Shown here: piece by piece, positions 57,212-64,000 of the stretch
Layout: each line of letters opens with the position of its first letter
Position numbering within the stretch: position 1 is the stretch's first letter
Assembly (NCBI GenBank): GCA_963807065.1
Contig: CAWDZQ010000004.1
Location: 868,001-932,000, forward strand
Length of the DNA: 64,000 nucleotides
Source of the DNA: CAWAND01 sp963807065
GTDB lineage: Bacteria; Chloroflexota; Anaerolineae; Anaerolineales; E44-bin32
Reading direction: 5' to 3'
The notes under the pieces: model-generated
Databases searched by the model: none
Told to the model about the DNA's origin: nothing
Seen by the model: the letters and a program-made list of their open reading frames with translations, nothing else
Program-made: the position numbers and the translations under genes

Positions 57212-58428
57212 GCCCCGAGTCGCCCGAATCCCTCAACAACCCCGGCCAACTCCCCCCGTCAAGAAGGCGACGGGCCGGCCGCATGTTGACCCAGCTTCGA
57301 GCCGACGAGCGTGAGGCATTTCTGGAGGAGCTGGCGCACGATGTTTCCCCCAGCATCGATCTCTACCTGCGCGCCGTGGCGGCGGGGGCGGTAATCGGCC
57401 TGGGGTTCCGTGTTGATCAAGAAGCCTTGCTGGTGGCGGGTGTCCTGCTGGCGCCTTCCATGGCGCCGCTGATCGGCCTGGCACTGGCGGCTGTTTCGGG
57501 CTCGGCCCGTTTCCTGCTGCGATTGCTGGGGGGCTTGGTGGTCGGCCTGGCGTTGTTCAGCGTGGTTGCCGGGCTGACCGGGGGGCTGGCTATCCCCGAA
57601 GGTTTGGGCTCTGTGCTGGTCTGGGGGCACACCAAGCTCAACCTGATCGACCTGGGCGTGCTGCTGGTGGCTTCGGTGCTGATGGCACGCCAATTCGGCC
57701 AGGGCGAAGGACTTTCCAGGCTTGCCAGCGCAGCGGTAGCTTACGAGGTGCTTACCCCCTTGGCGGCGGCGAGTATTGGCGTCGTGCGCGGGGACCCTGA
57801 CCTGTGGCATGGAGCTTTGCTCATCGCCGGCCTTCATCTGGTGTGGGCAGTGGTCTCCGGATTGGGCATGCTGGCCCTGCTAGGCTTCCGTCCGTTGATT
57901 GGCAGCGGACGTTCGCTGGCTGGGGCGATCGCCATGATGGGTTTGGTGGCGGTCATGGGCGCCCTGGGATTGGGGGCCTCGGTGGTGGCGGCCGTGCCGA
58001 CCGCCACACCCACGCCGACCATGACGCCCACGCCCAGCCGCACGCCGACGCCGACGCAGACCACCACCGCCACCGCCACGGCGACATCCACCGCCACGGC
58101 CACGGCGACGGCGACGGCGACGGCCACCGCCACCCCGACCCCACCTACGGCGCTCATCCAGGGTACGGGCGGCGTGGGAGTCTTCTTCCGCCGATCACCG
58201 GGCGGTGACCCCGTAGGGGGACTTCTGGACGGCGCGCAGGTGGAGATCCTGTCAGGCCCCGTCGATTACAACGGGGACCTGTGGTGGCAAATTCGCACCG
58301 CAGACGGAAAAGTTGGATGGATCCTGGCCGGCTACATCGGGCAAGTCGGCGGGACACCAACCCTGGCTGCGACGCTGGCGGCAACGCGGTCACAAGCGCC
58401 TCCCACCTCCACGGCCAGCGGGGGTTGA
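57208..58428 (+). CDS. DUF389-like membrane protein with SH3 C-terminus
   Basis: The 406-aa protein has a hydrophilic N-terminus (1-45), a bundle of six or seven membrane helices with VLLAPSMAPLIGLALAA (DUF389 pattern), then a linker of Thr, Pro and Ala repeats (about 268-312), and a C-terminal bacterial SH3-like domain (about 318-375, WWQIRTADGKVGWILAGYI). The SH3 domain probably lies outside the cell and might bind cell-wall material. The repeat linker DNA is a GC-rich microsatellite. It is coupled to the HAD gene by overlap. Such a fusion fits Chloroflexota. Function unknown. Confidence 0.82.
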   Translation: MSPESPESLNNPGQLPPSRRRRAGRMLTQLRADEREAFLEELAHDVSPSIDLYLRAVAAGAVIGLGFRVDQEALLVAGVLLAPSMAPLIGLALAAVSGSARFLLRLLGGLVVGLALFSVVAGLTGGLAIPEGLGSVLVWGHTKLNLIDLGVLLVASVLMARQFGQGEGLSRLASAAVAYEVLTPLAAASIGVVRGDPDLWHGALLIAGLHLVWAVVSGLGMLALLGFRPLIGSGRSLAGAIAMMGLVAVMGALGLGASVVAAVPTATPTPTMTPTPSRTPTPTQTTTATATATSTATATATATATATATPTPPTALIQGTGGVGVFFRRSPGGDPVGGLLDGAQVEILSGPVDYNGDLWWQIRTADGKVGWILAGYIGQVGGTPTLAATLAATRSQAPPTSTASGG

Positions 58429-58775
58429 CGATAAGCGCTGGTCGCTGAGCGCAGGGCTGACGGGTTCTATCATCCAACCATCCTCGAAGAATAAGTGCTC
58501 TGGGTTGTGGTCTCCGGCCGCCTCCTGTTGTGAGTCGAATCGTGCGGTTGGTCAGAAAGCACTCTCGGTGGCCCGCGACTAAGGGCAGCGGCCCTCGCGT
58601 GTCGGGTGATTTTGGGGAGTCTGGGGGACATGAGGGCAGTGCCCAGCGCCCCCTTTGAAAGGGGCTTGCATGGGTGGATGATGAGCAGCGCTGAGAACTT
58701 AGCGTAAAGGAAGAGGCTGTCCCATCAGGGACAGCCTCTTGGGTGTCTGCAACTCTCTGATGGTCGGCGCGTGAG
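58429..58775. other. Intergenic region with terminator between convergent genes
   Basis: No gene is seen. The stem-loop at 58711-58740 is described separately. Remaining DNA is unassigned. Confidence 0.5.
58711..58740 (-). terminator. Intrinsic terminator for the alpha-glucoside ABC operon
   Basis: A perfect 13-bp stem AAGAGGCTGTCCC / GGGACAGCCTCTT with a four-base loop is followed, on the minus strand, by TTCCTTT. It lies about 35 bases past the permease stop, an ideal position for termination of the operon. Confidence 0.8.
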
Positions 58776-59999
58776 CTATCCCTTGACCGAACCAGCCAAC
58801 ATCCCGCGGACGAAGAAGCGCTGCAGTCCGAAGAATACCAGCATGGGGACGATGAACGACAGGAAGGCCGCGCCGGTGAGGATATGCCAGTTGCCGCCCC
58901 GCGGATCGATCAGGTTGGTGATCTGGACCGTTAGCACCGGATGGCCGTTCAGGAAGATCTTGGCTACCAGGAAATCATTCCAAATCCAAAGGAACTGGAA
59001 AATCCAGAGCGAGGCGATGGCTGGGATGGATAGGGGGATCGCCAGTTTCCAGAAGGCCGTCCAGTGGTTGGCCCCATCGATGTAGACGGATTCAAACACT
59101 TCCTTGGGCAGCCCGCCCATGAAGTTGCGCATAAGGTAGATGGCATAGGGCAGTCCGAAGCCTGTGTGAAACAACCAGATGCCTAAGAAGGTATCCTGCA
59201 GCCCAATACTTGTGTACATACGCGCAATCGGCACCAGTGCAAGCTGGAGCGGGACGACCTGAAGCCCGACCAAGAGGGCAAACAGCCACTGTCGGCCCTT
59301 GAAGTCCATCCAGGCGAAGGCGTAGGCAGCAAACCCGGCGAACAAAATCGGAAGCAAAGCCGCCGGCACGGCCACCGCCACCGTGTTCAAGAAGGCCTGC
59401 CCCATGCCCTCGGGATTAAGCAGGTCCTTCCCGAAATTGCAGGTGAACTTAGCGAGCGTACTGCCCACGCCTTGCTGGCAGTCGCTCAAGTAGTCACCCG
59501 TTCCCTTGTAACCCACCAGAGCATCGGCGTAGTTCCGAAGGGTGAAATCTAGCCCGCCCGTCGGGGAGTGTTCACCGTCGAGGATTTGCATGTATTGGAT
59601 CACTGGCGCCAGCACGACCTGGGCATCGCGCGCATTGTCAGGCAGGGGCGGGTCCTTCAAATGGGGGCCGCCGTTGACGTCTTTCTTGAGGAAGGCCAGC
59701 AGACTGGCCGAGCGTGCGAACTGCCCAACGATTTTGGGGTCAGAGAGATTCGCCTGGGGAATGGCGTCGCCGTTCGGCCCGTGGCAGGAGGCGCAATAGG
59801 TGGTGTATTCCTGCTTGCCGGCCGGAGTGCTCGGCAGAAAGACGGTCCACCAGCCGGTGGTGCGTACGGCCTCGCGGCTGCGGAAAGAGGTGATGAACAC
59901 GCCGAACGTTGGGACGACCCACACCACCACCAGCACGACCAGCGCCAGGTGCACGGGCAGTTTGTTGAAGAAGCGGTTGAGGCGCGAGAAGGGCTTCAT
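58776..59999 (-). CDS. MalG/AglG-type sugar permease with inserted cytochrome c motif
   Basis: This 407-aa permease has helix 1 (residues 16-38), a very large outer loop (about 40-200), and a normal permease core with the EAA loop EVFESVYIDGANHW (300-313). In the loop lies YTTYCASCHGPNGDAIP: a heme-attachment motif CxxCH (Cys69, Cys72, His73; codons 59781-59795), followed by GPNG and an NLSDPKIVG... region that ends PPLPDN, then a helix APVIQYMQIL, as at the end of small c-type cytochromes. No obvious MP-type Met ligand is seen. The start ATG 59999 overlaps the MalF-type stop (ATGA). The loop is on the outside, where heme would be attached. It resembles AglG permeases, which also have long loops. 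Confidence 0.85.
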   Translation of the reverse strand: MKPFSRLNRFFNKLPVHLALVVLVVVWVVPTFGVFITSFRSREAVRTTGWWTVFLPSTPAGKQEYTTYCASCHGPNGDAIPQANLSDPKIVGQFARSASLLAFLKKDVNGGPHLKDPPLPDNARDAQVVLAPVIQYMQILDGEHSPTGGLDFTLRNYADALVGYKGTGDYLSDCQQGVGSTLAKFTCNFGKDLLNPEGMGQAFLNTVAVAVPAALLPILFAGFAAYAFAWMDFKGRQWLFALLVGLQVVPLQLALVPIARMYTSIGLQDTFLGIWLFHTGFGLPYAIYLMRNFMGGLPKEVFESVYIDGANHWTAFWKLAIPLSIPAIASLWIFQFLWIWNDFLVAKIFLNGHPVLTVQITNLIDPRGGNWHILTGAAFLSFIVPMLVFFGLQRFFVRGMLAGSVKG

Positions 60000-60913
60000 C
60001 GCATTGCCTCCTGCTCCTGAAAACGCTTTACGTTGAAGTACATGACCGGGATGGTGAGCACCAGCAGCAAGACGGCGATAGCGGTTGATCGGCCGACATT
60101 GGTCACGATCAGCTTGAACATGCGGTTGGCGATAACCTCGGTGCCGAAATTGCCACCGGTCATGACAAAGACGATGTCGAAAATCTTGAGCACGATGATA
60201 ATCAAGGTGGTGGCGACGACGGTGATGGTAGGCAAGATCATCGGGATCATCACTTGCCAGAACAACTGCCATTCGTTGGCGCCATCCACCCGAGCGGCTT
60301 CGAGCACCTCACCCGGCAGGCCCTTCAACGCCGCCGACAAGATAGTCATGCTGAACCCGGCCCACAGCCAGATCCCGACCATCATGAGGGCAAAGTTGTT
60401 GATGGGCTGGCTGCTCATGAACGCCACGGGTTGGGCACCCACCCCGGTGATGGCCGCATTGAGAACGCCTATCTGAGCTTCGTTGGCTCCGGTCTGGATG
60501 GCGTACATGAAGCGCCAGATCACACCGGCACCGATGAACGAAATGGCCATCGGCATGAAGATCAGCGATTTGACCAGGCTCTCATAGGAGACTCGGTCTG
60601 CCAGAACGGCTACTAGCAGCCCAATGCCGACCGTGAAGGGCACCATGATCAGTAGCCAGAGCAGGTTGTTGCGCAAGGCGGTGGTCATTTCCGTGTTGGT
60701 CAGAGCGTAGCGGTAGTTCTCCAGAACACCCCAGCAGGGTTGTCCCTGGAGGCATTCGTTGGCAGCTGACCCGGTGCCGGAGTGGTCGGTCAGGCTCAAT
60801 TGTGCGGTGTTGACCATGGGGTAAATGATAAAGATAGCAATGACAAGGAGAGCGGGCAGTACATAGAGCCAGGGGACGACGCGGCCCTGCTTCATGATCT
60901 GAGGGGTAGCCAT
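59996..60913 (-). CDS. ABC transporter permease, MalF/AglF type
   Basis: This 305-aa permease has six helices and the loop LPGEVLEAARVDGANEWQLF (EAA motif). An outer loop after helix 1 carries two cysteines (NECLQGQPCW). It follows the binding-protein gene across a stem-loop and overlaps the MalG-type gene by four bases. No ATPase gene is present; these systems use a shared ATPase. The pattern VIWRFMYAIQ and the loop suit alpha-glucoside type importers. Confidence 0.9.
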   Translation of the reverse strand: MATPQIMKQGRVVPWLYVLPALLVIAIFIIYPMVNTAQLSLTDHSGTGSAANECLQGQPCWGVLENYRYALTNTEMTTALRNNLLWLLIMVPFTVGIGLLVAVLADRVSYESLVKSLIFMPMAISFIGAGVIWRFMYAIQTGANEAQIGVLNAAITGVGAQPVAFMSSQPINNFALMMVGIWLWAGFSMTILSAALKGLPGEVLEAARVDGANEWQLFWQVMIPMILPTITVVATTLIIIVLKIFDIVFVMTGGNFGTEVIANRMFKLIVTNVGRSTAIAVLLLVLTIPVMYFNVKRFQEQEAMR

Positions 60914-60949
60914 GGGGTTCCTCCTGCGCGGTGACCAGCCGAGGGGGAG

Positions 60950-60986
60950 AAACGAGGTGCCGGGGGCTTACCCCGGCACCTCGTTT
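60950..60986 (-). promoter_or_regulatory. Intercistronic stem-loop between SBP and permease genes
   Basis: AACGAGGTGCCGGGG pairs with CCCCGGCACCTCGTT (15 bp) around a short loop, between the binding-protein stop and the MalF-type start. The minus side has a short A/T flank but no long T-run. It matches the stem-loops in the other two ABC operons in position. Confidence 0.65.
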
Positions 60987-60996
60987 TCAGGCGGCC

Positions 60997-62361
60997 CTAT
61001 TGTGCGAGGGATTCCTTTTGGGCTGCCGCCACTGCGGCTAGTTCAGTCGAGATATCCCCGCCCTGAACCACGTCGACAATGGCCTTCCATTCCGCAGACG
61101 AGAATGGGTTGCCGAGTGCGTCGCCAAGGTCCGGCGTGAAGCCCTGGGCGTTGGCCAGCATGTCGGACTTCTTGGCGAGTTGTTCGTCGGGGTAGTTGCC
61201 CGCGGCGCCCGTGTTGGGGAACTCGTCGAAGCCGGCGGCGGCCCAGTTGGCACCGCCCTCGGTGCTGGTGATGTACTTCACGAACGCCATGGTTGCGGCA
61301 GAGCTACCAAAGGCGAACATGTAGTCGGCGCCACCCTGCATCCCCTGGGCGCCAGGAAACTGGAAGAAGTCGAAGTCGGTTCCGTACTGGAGATTGGGGA
61401 ACTGCTTCACGATCTCGCCGCCGGCGAAGCCGGACTGCTTGACCATCATGGCTTCCGGCGGATCGGCAAACGGCTTGTAGATGGCATCGAGGAAGGCGGT
61501 GTTGACCGTGCCGGTGGCGCCGCCCACGGTGTACTTGGGATCCGACGCCCACTTCTGGTAGATCGCATAGGCATCCTGGACACCCTGATCGTCGTAGGCA
61601 ACCGAACCGTCGATGATGCCGTTGACGAAGTCCGGTCCCTGTTGGGTGAGCAGCAGGTCCTGGATGAAGTCGGATCCGGTCCAGCCGGTGGCGTCGCCGC
61701 TCTCCATGCCCATCGACCACGGTACGTTGCCGTCGGCGACCATCTGCTCGACCAGCGTGTTGAGCTCAGCGAAAGTGGAGGGGACGCTGTAGCCGAAGGC
61801 GTCGAACTGCGCCGGGCTGTACCAGATGATGGTCTTGATGTCAGCCTTGGCGGGCAGGGTGAGCAGCTTGCCGTTCATCATGCCGGCCGTCGTCCAGAAG
61901 CTGGCGTAGTTGTCGGTGTGGGCGCCCAGGGCCGTCAGGTCCTGCATTTGGTCGCCGTACAGGTTGGTGACCGAGGTCGACGGCCAGAACAGCACGTCAG
62001 GCGGTGTGCTCTTGACGCGCGTGTCGAGGACGGCTGCGTCGCGGGTGGATTCGGCGTTGAGCGTAACGCCGCATGCGTCGAGGAACGGCTTGGCGATGGT
62101 GTTGAACTTTTCCTCTTCAGCACCCGACCACTGGTACATCACGCTCAGCGTGTCGCCGGAGCTCACGCCGGTGCAGTCGATTCCGCCCATCATGGCCGCT
62201 TCAGTGGCAGTGGGTTGCGCCATGGCTTCAGTGGGAGCGGCCGTCGGCTGCGGCGCTTGAGTCGCCGGTGCAGGCTGGGGCGTGGCGGCCGGCCCACAGG
62301 CCGTCACCATGAGCCCGAAGACCATCATCAGCGACACAACTGCAAACAACTTTCCTTTCAT
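60997..62361 (-). CDS. Alpha-glucoside-type sugar-binding lipoprotein
   Basis: The 454-aa lipoprotein has a lipobox VTAC with Cys22 and a Pro/Ala/Thr linker (23-52). Its mature part (VMYQWSGAEEEKFNTI, DVLFWPSTS) matches AglE-like binding proteins. AGGAGGAGAAG precedes ATG 62361 strongly. It should bind an alpha-glucoside or oligosaccharide and deliver it to the permease pair that includes the cytochrome-motif permease. Confidence 0.9.
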   Translation of the reverse strand: MKGKLFAVVSLMMVFGLMVTACGPAATPQPAPATQAPQPTAAPTEAMAQPTATEAAMMGGIDCTGVSSGDTLSVMYQWSGAEEEKFNTIAKPFLDACGVTLNAESTRDAAVLDTRVKSTPPDVLFWPSTSVTNLYGDQMQDLTALGAHTDNYASFWTTAGMMNGKLLTLPAKADIKTIIWYSPAQFDAFGYSVPSTFAELNTLVEQMVADGNVPWSMGMESGDATGWTGSDFIQDLLLTQQGPDFVNGIIDGSVAYDDQGVQDAYAIYQKWASDPKYTVGGATGTVNTAFLDAIYKPFADPPEAMMVKQSGFAGGEIVKQFPNLQYGTDFDFFQFPGAQGMQGGADYMFAFGSSAATMAFVKYITSTEGGANWAAAGFDEFPNTGAAGNYPDEQLAKKSDMLANAQGFTPDLGDALGNPFSSAEWKAIVDVVQGGDISTELAAVAAAQKESLAQ

Positions 62362-62898
62362 CTTCTCCTCCTAGGGATTGGATGGTGGAAGAACTGAGAA
62401 CCTTAGCTTTGAAGTGGAATCAATGTGGTTTGAGGGGAGCCTCCTTTCAAATGCCATAACAACTGAGAATGCCCACGGGGAACAACATGTGGGCCTCGCC
62501 CTCGAAGAAGCTTAGATTGTGACAGAATTCAGAAATCAATCCGATGTGCCCTTCACTGGTGCGAAGCTAGGCCACAATTTCAGCCGGGGGCCGTCGGCTA
62601 ATGGGCCGCGGAGGCTCGCGGGAAAATCAATCAGGCGGGTGCGAAGTCGCTGCAATTATCCGGAGGCTCTTAACGCAACCCAATAGGTGCTAAATCAGGT
62701 GCAAGACCAGGGGCGTTTTACTGGTATTCCTCAAGATTCTACCTGAAGCCCCTCTTGCGGCCGGCCGCCGGTCAAGGGCGAGGGGTAAATGAGCGCCGGC
62801 CGCCAGACGTGTTGTATCGCTGTGCTCTCGGTACGCATACCGCGAGTTGTGTCGGCTCACAACCGCGCGGTCATTGTATCGCTCGCAAACGAGGCGTG
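62362..62898. other. Intergenic region upstream of sugar-binding gene
   Basis: The region holds the likely promoter for the ABC operon, but no convincing -35/-10 pair could be fixed. A short CCCAC...GTGGG inverted repeat lies near 62472-62493. No gene is seen. Confidence 0.4.
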
Positions 62899-63996
62899 TC
62901 AAGCAGGTTGCGGGGAACCACCGCCCGCGTCTGTCGGGCGTTGGCCCCGATCTGGCAAGAGGATAGTATGCGTGGGGAAGGCGAACTCGACACCTTCGGA
63001 TGCCAGCTTGCGATACAAGGCGATGTTGATCGTCTGTTGAATGTCCATGTAGAAGTTGTAGTCCGAGTTCAAAACGTAGTAGACCACCTCGAAATTGAGG
63101 GAAAAATCGCCGAATGCGCTGAAGTGCGCTCGGTCAAAGCGGGTTTGGTCCAGATCTTCGATGATCGCCTTCACCCAAGCGCCGATCTCGGACAGCGTGT
63201 CTGGGGAAGTGTCGTAGACCACGCCGAAGCCGAAGACCACTCGCCGTTCAAACATTCGCTTGTAGTTGCGCACGCGGCTGTTGAGAAGGTCGGAGTTTGA
63301 GAACACGATCTGCTCACCGGACAAGCTGCGTATGCGAGTGGTCTTTAGTCCGATGTTCTCAACTGTGCCCATGTAGTCGCCGACAATAATGAAATCGCCT
63401 AGGACAAAGGGCTGGTCGAGCACCATGGCCAGCGAGGCGAACAGATCGCCGAGGGTGCTCTGCAGGGCCAGCGCAACCGCCACGCCGCCGACGCCCAGGC
63501 TAGCAATCAGGGCCGTGACTTCGACACCGGCATTCTGCAGGATCAGCAGCAAGACAACCACCCAGAGGGCCACCCGGGCCACGTAACCGAGGGCGCTGAC
63601 GGTGGTGGTCCCGGCCGCATCCTTCTCAGCCTTCTCCTGGTCGAGGCGCGTGCGAATGATGTAGTCCAGCAGGCCGACACCCCAGAAACCGGCCTGGAAG
63701 ATGAGGACGAGCATGGCGGCAGTTCTGGCGGCCTGATCGGCGGCGCCAGGCAGGTCGAGCAGAATGGTCGAAACGTAGGCGGATTCCAAACTCAGAAACC
63801 ACCATTTGGTTCGACGCATCAGGTCAACCAGCAAGTCGTCGAGCCCCGTTTTGGTCCGGTCCGCCAGCCGCTCGATGCGACGCTGGATGAGGCGCAGCAT
63901 CAAGCGAAGGATGATGGCCAGGGCGATCGTCGCCAGAAGGGCCAGAGCCCACCGCTCCAGGGGATTGCCGTAGATCACCATGTTCAAGAACGTCAT
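62899..63996 (-). CDS. MscS-family mechanosensitive channel
   Basis: The 365-aa protein has membrane segments at residues 15-35, 75-105 and 135-200 and the MscS core (ALIASLGVGGVAVALALQSTLGDLFAS, then DQPFVLGDFIIVGDYMGTVENIGLKTTRI) with the beta domain and a C-terminal alpha/beta domain. It would release ions and solutes under membrane tension. It appears complete, with ATG at 63996, but the window ends four bases later, so the upstream region is unseen. Confidence 0.9.
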   Translation of the reverse strand: MTFLNMVIYGNPLERWALALLATIALAIILRLMLRLIQRRIERLADRTKTGLDDLLVDLMRRTKWWFLSLESAYVSTILLDLPGAADQAARTAAMLVLIFQAGFWGVGLLDYIIRTRLDQEKAEKDAAGTTTVSALGYVARVALWVVVLLLILQNAGVEVTALIASLGVGGVAVALALQSTLGDLFASLAMVLDQPFVLGDFIIVGDYMGTVENIGLKTTRIRSLSGEQIVFSNSDLLNSRVRNYKRMFERRVVFGFGVVYDTSPDTLSEIGAWVKAIIEDLDQTRFDRAHFSAFGDFSLNFEVVYYVLNSDYNFYMDIQQTINIALYRKLASEGVEFAFPTHTILLPDRGQRPTDAGGGSPQPA

Positions 63997-64000
63997 CTGT

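Noticed and set aside
58010..58140. CRISPR-like or tandem repeat array
   Set aside because: The short GC-rich repeats encode the Thr/Ala/Pro linker in frame; no spacers.
61180..62397. 405-codon plus-strand open frame opposite the sugar-binding gene
   Set aside because: It is antisense to a well-supported binding-protein gene, has no domain, and its composition reflects the codon bias of the other strand.

Overview
The window looks like chromosomal DNA from a heterotrophic member of the Chloroflexota, probably Anaerolineae-like. The support is indirect. Lipoprotein linkers rich in Pro, Thr and Ala follow the lipoboxes of the sugar-binding proteins. A membrane protein of DUF389 type carries a long Thr/Pro/Ala linker and an SH3 tail. 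There is a luciferase-like (F420-type) oxidoreductase, several modular ABC uptake systems, and a moderately high G+C content. There is no rRNA, CRISPR array, phage or transposase. One tRNA gene, Val(CAC), was found.

Layout. (1) 1-9.8 kb: an amidohydrolase, a frameshifted MEMO-like gene, an arylsulfotransferase-like lipoprotein, a P-loop protein, a BNR-repeat protein coupled to a MoaD-like protein, an MFS exporter and a luciferase-like oxidoreductase. (2) 10.8-23 kb: a catabolic run on the plus strand: aldehyde dehydrogenase, E1 alpha, E1 beta, a hydroxypyruvate-isomerase-like protein, E2, a short-chain reductase, a three-subunit molybdenum hydroxylase and an SsnA/TrzA-type amidohydrolase. (3) 23-32.5 kb: a QueT-like membrane protein, an XRE-cupin regulator broken by a stop codon, a UbiD-type decarboxylase, a 5'-nucleotidase-like enzyme and three D-2-hydroxyacid dehydrogenases. 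Two of these dehydrogenases share an apparently perfect 868-bp inverted repeat. (4) 33-38.6 kb: two short-chain reductases, a zinc alcohol dehydrogenase, an LsrF/FbaB-type aldolase and an FGGY sugar kinase. (5) 39-43.8 kb: a complete BMP/nucleoside-type ABC transporter. (6) 44-52 kb, minus strand: a sugar-type ABC importer followed by three opine/sarcosine-oxidase-like subunits (two frameshifted) and an amidohydrolase. (7) 53.5-55.8 kb: a YgeY-like hydrolase and a YgeW-like knotted carbamoyltransferase. (8) 56.5-64 kb: tRNA-Val, a HAD protein, the DUF389-SH3 protein, an alpha-glucoside-type ABC importer and an MscS channel.

How the genes may work together. The window appears to be a dense set of uptake-plus-oxidation modules for small organic substrates. 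The molybdenum hydroxylase, SsnA-type amidohydrolase, YgeY and YgeW homologues recall the yge/ygf purine-degradation genes of E. coli and gut anaerobes. Here they are split into separate units. A recurring intergenic motif (TGTCACTT and TGACATTTGAC cores) lies before several of these units and suggests one shared regulator.

The most unusual observations are: a c-type cytochrome motif (CASCH) with cytochrome-like context inside the large outer loop of a MalG/AglG-type sugar permease; the 868-bp inverted repeat embedded in two otherwise diverged paralogues; the shared operator-like motif; and stem-loops between the binding-protein gene and the first permease gene in all three ABC operons. Four genes carry single frameshifts and one carries an in-frame stop. 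Some of these may be sequencing errors in an assembled genome.
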